From Granulimonas faecalis (GTDB lineage Bacteria; Actinomycetota; Coriobacteriia; Coriobacteriales; Atopobiaceae), in assembly GCF_022834715.1 (NCBI RefSeq), contig NZ_BQKC01000001.1, positions 1,524,501 to 1,588,500 of the forward strand: a stretch of 64,000 nt of DNA, in the 5' to 3' direction. The position numbers were made by a program, and so were the translations under genes. The notes beneath the pieces were generated by a model. That model saw nothing but the letters and a program-made list of their open reading frames with translations. It made no database searches and had not been told where the DNA came from. Shown one piece after another: positions 60,921-64,000 of this stretch (positions are counted from its first letter, which is position 1; each line of letters starts with the position of its first letter).

Positions 60921-62345
60921 ATGGCCGAGACCCAAGAGCGCGCCCGCACCGAGGTGGCCGACGTCGACCGCAGCCTCTACGACTTCGTGAAGAGCGAGGA
61001 GGGCTACGAGCGCTTCGCCGACGGCCTGTCGCCCGAGATCGTGGAGGACATCAGCCGCCGCAAGGACGAGCCCCGGTGGATGCTCGACCTGCGCCTGCGC
61101 TCCCTCCAGATCTACGAGCGCACCCCCATGCCCGCCAACTGGGGCCCCTCCATCGAGGGCCTCGACATGGCCAACATCTCCACCTACGTCACCGCCGGCT
61201 CCAAGCAGGCCGACTCCTGGGACGAGGTCCCCGAGGACATCAAAGACACCTTCGAGCGCCTGGGCATCCCGGAGGCGGAGCGCACGAGCCTGGCCGGCGT
61301 GGGCGCCCAGTACGACTCCGAGCTCGTCTACCACAACATGCGCGAGGAGGTCGCCGAGCAGGGCGTGGTCTACTCCGGCATCGAGGAGGCGCTCCACGGC
61401 CCCTACGAGGAGATGATCCGCGAGCACTTCATGAGGCTCGTCCCGCCGACGGACCACAAGTTCGCCGCGCTCCACGGCGCCGTCTGGAGCGGCGGATCGT
61501 TCGTCTACGTGCCCGCAGGCGTGTCGCTGGACTTCCCGCTCCAGAGCTACTTCCGCCTCAACGCCGCAGGGGCCGGGCAGTTCGAGCACACGCTCATCAT
61601 CGTGGAGCCCGGCGCCGACCTGCACTTCATCGAGGGCTGCTCGGCCCCCAAGTACAACGTGGCCAACCTCCACGCCGGCTGCGTGGAGCTCTTCGTGGGC
61701 AAGGACGCGCACCTGCGCTACTCCACGATCGAGAACTGGTCCAAGAACATGTACAACCTCAACACCAAGCGCTGCCGCGTGGAGGAGGGCGGGTCCATCG
61801 AGTGGGTCTCCGGCTCCTTCGGCAGCCACGTGAGCTACCTCTACCCGTCGAGCCTCCTCATGGGCAAGGGCGCCACCTGCGACTTCACCGGCATCACCTT
61901 CGCCGGCGCCGGCCAGGACCTCGACACAGGCTGCAAGGTGCACATGGCCGCGCCCGACTGCCGCGCCACGGTGTCCACCAAGTCCATCTCCAAGGGCGGC
62001 GGCGTCTCCACGTTCCGCAGCTCCGTGGTGGTCACCCCCAAGGCCGAGAACGCCCGCTGCACGGTGTCGTGCCAGTCGCTCATGCTCGACGACCGGTCGG
62101 TCTCCGACACCGTCCCGGCCATGGACGTGCGCTGCGCCACGGCCCAGGTGGGCCACGAGGCCACCATCGGCCGCATCTCCGACGACACGGTGCTCTACCT
62201 CATGAGCCGCGGCATCGGCGAGGAGGAGGCGCGCGGCATGGTGGTCAACGGCTTTGCCGAGCCCGTCTCGAAGGAGCTCCCGCTGGAGTACGCCGTCGAG
62301 ATGAACAACCTCATCAAACTCGAGATGGAAGGGGCGATCGGCTGA
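60921..62345 (+). CDS. sufB: Fe-S cluster assembly scaffold SufB
   Basis: 474 residues, family-sized. The right-handed beta-helix core includes AVWSGGSFVYVPAGVSLDFPLQ, GCSAPKYNVANLHAGCVELF and TVSCQSLMLDDRSVSDT (each quoted in short), with the conserved Cys/His/Glu positions of SufB and the terminal DTVLYLMSRGIGEEEA. It shares one base with the sufD start (TGATG). With SufC and SufD it assembles the nascent [4Fe-4S] cluster. Confidence 0.97.
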   Translation: MAETQERARTEVADVDRSLYDFVKSEEGYERFADGLSPEIVEDISRRKDEPRWMLDLRLRSLQIYERTPMPANWGPSIEGLDMANISTYVTAGSKQADSWDEVPEDIKDTFERLGIPEAERTSLAGVGAQYDSELVYHNMREEVAEQGVVYSGIEEALHGPYEEMIREHFMRLVPPTDHKFAALHGAVWSGGSFVYVPAGVSLDFPLQSYFRLNAAGAGQFEHTLIIVEPGADLHFIEGCSAPKYNVANLHAGCVELFVGKDAHLRYSTIENWSKNMYNLNTKRCRVEEGGSIEWVSGSFGSHVSYLYPSSLLMGKGATCDFTGITFAGAGQDLDTGCKVHMAAPDCRATVSTKSISKGGGVSTFRSSVVVTPKAENARCTVSCQSLMLDDRSVSDTVPAMDVRCATAQVGHEATIGRISDDTVLYLMSRGIGEEEARGMVVNGFAEPVSKELPLEYAVEMNNLIKLEMEGAIG

Positions 62346-63481
62346 TGGCGGACGAGAAGACCGTGCAGGGCACCGTCACCCTGTCCCACGTGGACCCCGC
62401 ACCGGCCCAGACCTGGAACTGGCTCGCCGTCAACGAGACCTCCCTCGAGGTGCCCGTGGCAGACGCCGTGGCCGCCCGCCTCGCCGACGGGACGGCCCTG
62501 GGGGACCTCATGGACACCGAGGTGCCCGACGACGCCCGCGGCATCGTCATGGGCGCCGGCACCCAGGCCACCGCGTGGGTGGACGCCGGCGCCACCGGGC
62601 GCACCGTCGTGCGTGTGCCGGACGGCACCGACGGCGGCACCGTGACCGTGCCGTGCCTCTCCCCCGACGGCACCCTGGCCCAGACCACGGTGGTCGTGGG
62701 GGCCGACGCCTCCGCCGAGGTGCGCGTGCTCGCCCTGGGCGACGAGACCGGCGCCGCCACCACCGGCAGCGCCCTGCGCCTCGTGCTCGAGCCGGGCGCC
62801 CGCTGCTCCGTGGCCCTGCTCGTGGCCCAGGGGGCCGGCCAGCGCCACATCGACAGCCTGGGCGCCGTCCTCGGCGACGGCGCCGGGCTCGCGATCGACC
62901 AGTACGTCCTGGGCAGCGAGAGCTCGGCCACCGGCGTGGCCGTGGACCTCGCGGGCGACGGTGCCTCCGTGGAGGCGGCGCTCCACTACATCGGCCGCGC
63001 CGGCCAGGTGGTGGACGCCTCCTACGAGGTGAGCTGCCGCGGCCGCAGGACCCGCGCCGACATCGCCTGCACCGGCGTGCTCACGGGCGACGCCCGGAAG
63101 GCACTCCGGGCCACCATCGACCTCGTGCGCGGCTGCAAGGGCGCCGAGGGCTCCGAGAGCGAGACCGTCGTGCTCGCCGGCGACTCCGTGGTCAACAAGA
63201 CCCTGCCGGTGATCCTGTGCTCCGAGGACGACGTGGTGGGAAACCACGGCGCCACCATCGGCTCGCTCTCCCCCGAGCAGCTCTTCTACCTGGGATGCCG
63301 CGGCATCACCGAGACCGACGCCGCCGACCTCATGGTCTCGGCCCTCGTGGACGACGCCGCCGCCACCCTCGGCGGGGAGGCTGCCGAGGCCGTGTGCGCC
63401 TGGGCGTCGTGGAACCTGGGGCCCGAGGCGGCCGAGAACGCGCGTACGGCGGCCGACCTCGCCGCCGGTGAGGAGGAGTGA
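62345..63481 (+). CDS. sufD: Fe-S cluster assembly protein SufD
   Basis: 378 residues, related to SufB in its second half: SYEVSCRGRRTRADIACTG, GNHGATIGSLSPEQLFYLGCRGI (each quoted in short). The N-terminal half is shorter and Ala/Asp-rich. It lacks some SufB Cys, as expected for SufD. ATG at 62345 overlaps sufB by one base, and the stop is directly before sufS (ATG at 63484). Confidence 0.93.
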   Translation: MADEKTVQGTVTLSHVDPAPAQTWNWLAVNETSLEVPVADAVAARLADGTALGDLMDTEVPDDARGIVMGAGTQATAWVDAGATGRTVVRVPDGTDGGTVTVPCLSPDGTLAQTTVVVGADASAEVRVLALGDETGAATTGSALRLVLEPGARCSVALLVAQGAGQRHIDSLGAVLGDGAGLAIDQYVLGSESSATGVAVDLAGDGASVEAALHYIGRAGQVVDASYEVSCRGRRTRADIACTGVLTGDARKALRATIDLVRGCKGAEGSESETVVLAGDSVVNKTLPVILCSEDDVVGNHGATIGSLSPEQLFYLGCRGITETDAADLMVSALVDDAAATLGGEAAEAVCAWASWNLGPEAAENARTAADLAAGEEE

Positions 63482-63483
63482 CC

Positions 63484-64000
63484 ATGGCCAAGCAAGACAC
63501 CGCGACCACCGTCGTCGCCGGCACCCCTGCGACCGCCGGGGAGGCCTTCCCCTCGGCCTGCGACGCCGCCGGCGCCCCCGCGGCCGACATCGAGGCCGGC
63601 GCGCCCCTCACCGGGGCCCCCTCCCTCGACCCCGCCGTGGCCGCCGACATCTCCAAGAACCCCTACAAGGCGGACTTCCCGCTGTTCTCCTGCCACCCCG
63701 GCCTGTACTTCCTCGACTCCGCGGCCACGGCCCAGCGCCCCGCCGCCGTCATCGACGCCCAGGCGGACTTCTACCGGCAGATGAACGCCAGCCCGCTCCG
63801 CGGCCTCTACGAGCTCTCGGTGCAGGCCACCCAGCTCATCGACGAGGCCCGCGTCAAGGTGGCCCGGCTCATCGGGGCCCCCGACCCCCGCGAGGTGGTG
63901 TTCACCCGCAACGCGAGCGAGTCGCTCAACATCGCGGCCAGCTGCCTGGGCAGGCTGCTGCTCCGCCCCGGCGACCAGGTGGTCATCTCCGTCATGGAGC
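63484..64000 (+). CDS. sufS: cysteine desulfurase SufS (C-terminus beyond window)
   Basis: The first 172 codons only. A 55-residue Ala/Thr/Pro-rich extension precedes the usual NifS/SufS start (KADFPLFSCHPGLYFLDSAATAQRP). Then FTRNASESLNIAA and PGDQVVISVME, typical of SufS. The PLP lysine and active-site Cys lie beyond the window. ATG at 63484 follows GAGGAGTGACC overlapping the sufD stop. Completes sufC-sufB-sufD-sufS, the usual gene order in Coriobacteria-like genomes. Confidence 0.93.
   Translation, partial: MAKQDTATTVVAGTPATAGEAFPSACDAAGAPAADIEAGAPLTGAPSLDPAVAADISKNPYKADFPLFSCHPGLYFLDSAATAQRPAAVIDAQADFYRQMNASPLRGLYELSVQATQLIDEARVKVARLIGAPDPREVVFTRNASESLNIAASCLGRLLLRPGDQVVISVME

Overview
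The window is GC-rich DNA (about 70 % by eye) packed with short-spaced operons. Its gene content fits an anaerobic, amino-acid-fermenting member of the Coriobacteriia, most likely an Olsenella/Atopobiaceae-type gut or oral bacterium. Pointers are the GatCAB amidotransferase set, a desulfoferrodoxin-type superoxide reductase, formate-tetrahydrofolate ligase, many APC amino-acid antiporters, PepC, and a sufCBDS operon with no isc genes in view. The lineage is inferred from content and composition only. I saw no rRNA, tRNA, CRISPR array, integrase or transposase gene.

Layout. 0-9 kb: a UbiB/ABC1 kinase (cut by the left edge) with a phasin-like partner, a HAD phosphatase, the serine-synthesis set serC-serA-DUF1015, then the reverse-strand chain thrE-like exporter/tcdA/tatD-like with start-stop overlaps. 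9-17 kb: a zinc/cadmium P-type ATPase with its SmtB-like repressor and operator, then two related TPR proteins, the second a pseudogene with three lesions. 17-28 kb: an M20 dipeptidase, a HAD hydrolase, a GT4 glycosyltransferase, a cold-shock protein with a structured leader, and the reverse operon ruvC-ruvA-ruvB-(unknown)-fhs with a LexA-type box at ruvC. Upstream lies a NAD-synthetase homologue that has lost both active sites, followed by a 785-bp intergenic stretch filled with several unrelated repeat families. 28-38 kb: superoxide reductase and an amino-acid/peptide cluster (three APC-type transporters, PepC, a C45-type Ntn hydrolase) read leftward from an AT-rich leader, plus a fourth transporter. 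38-49 kb: dnaE; divergently, a large membrane protein with two nucleotide-binding-like domains and a RyR-like C-terminus; a MarR regulator; a stand-alone AddB-type nuclease; a YerC/TrpR-like regulator; a small membrane protein. 49-54 kb: gatC-gatA-gatB, where GatB carries a histone-like tail of about 205 residues, facing enolase. 55-60 kb: a His/Gly-rich MarR-type regulator with candidate operators, two related MFS exporters, and between them a BASS-family transporter broken by a 16-bp tandem duplication. 60-64 kb: sufC-sufB-sufD-sufS (sufS cut by the right edge).

Working together: the amino-acid transporters, PepC, the M20 dipeptidase and the C45 hydrolase suggest growth on peptides and amino acids, with Fhs linking one-carbon units to folate. 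The suf operon and superoxide reductase support an iron-sulfur-rich anaerobic metabolism. The strongest leads for follow-up are the RyR/TrkA-like membrane protein, the NadE pseudoenzyme, the GatB tail, the reversible-looking 16-bp duplication, and at least three repeat families. Two of the repeat families recur at widely separated places in the window.
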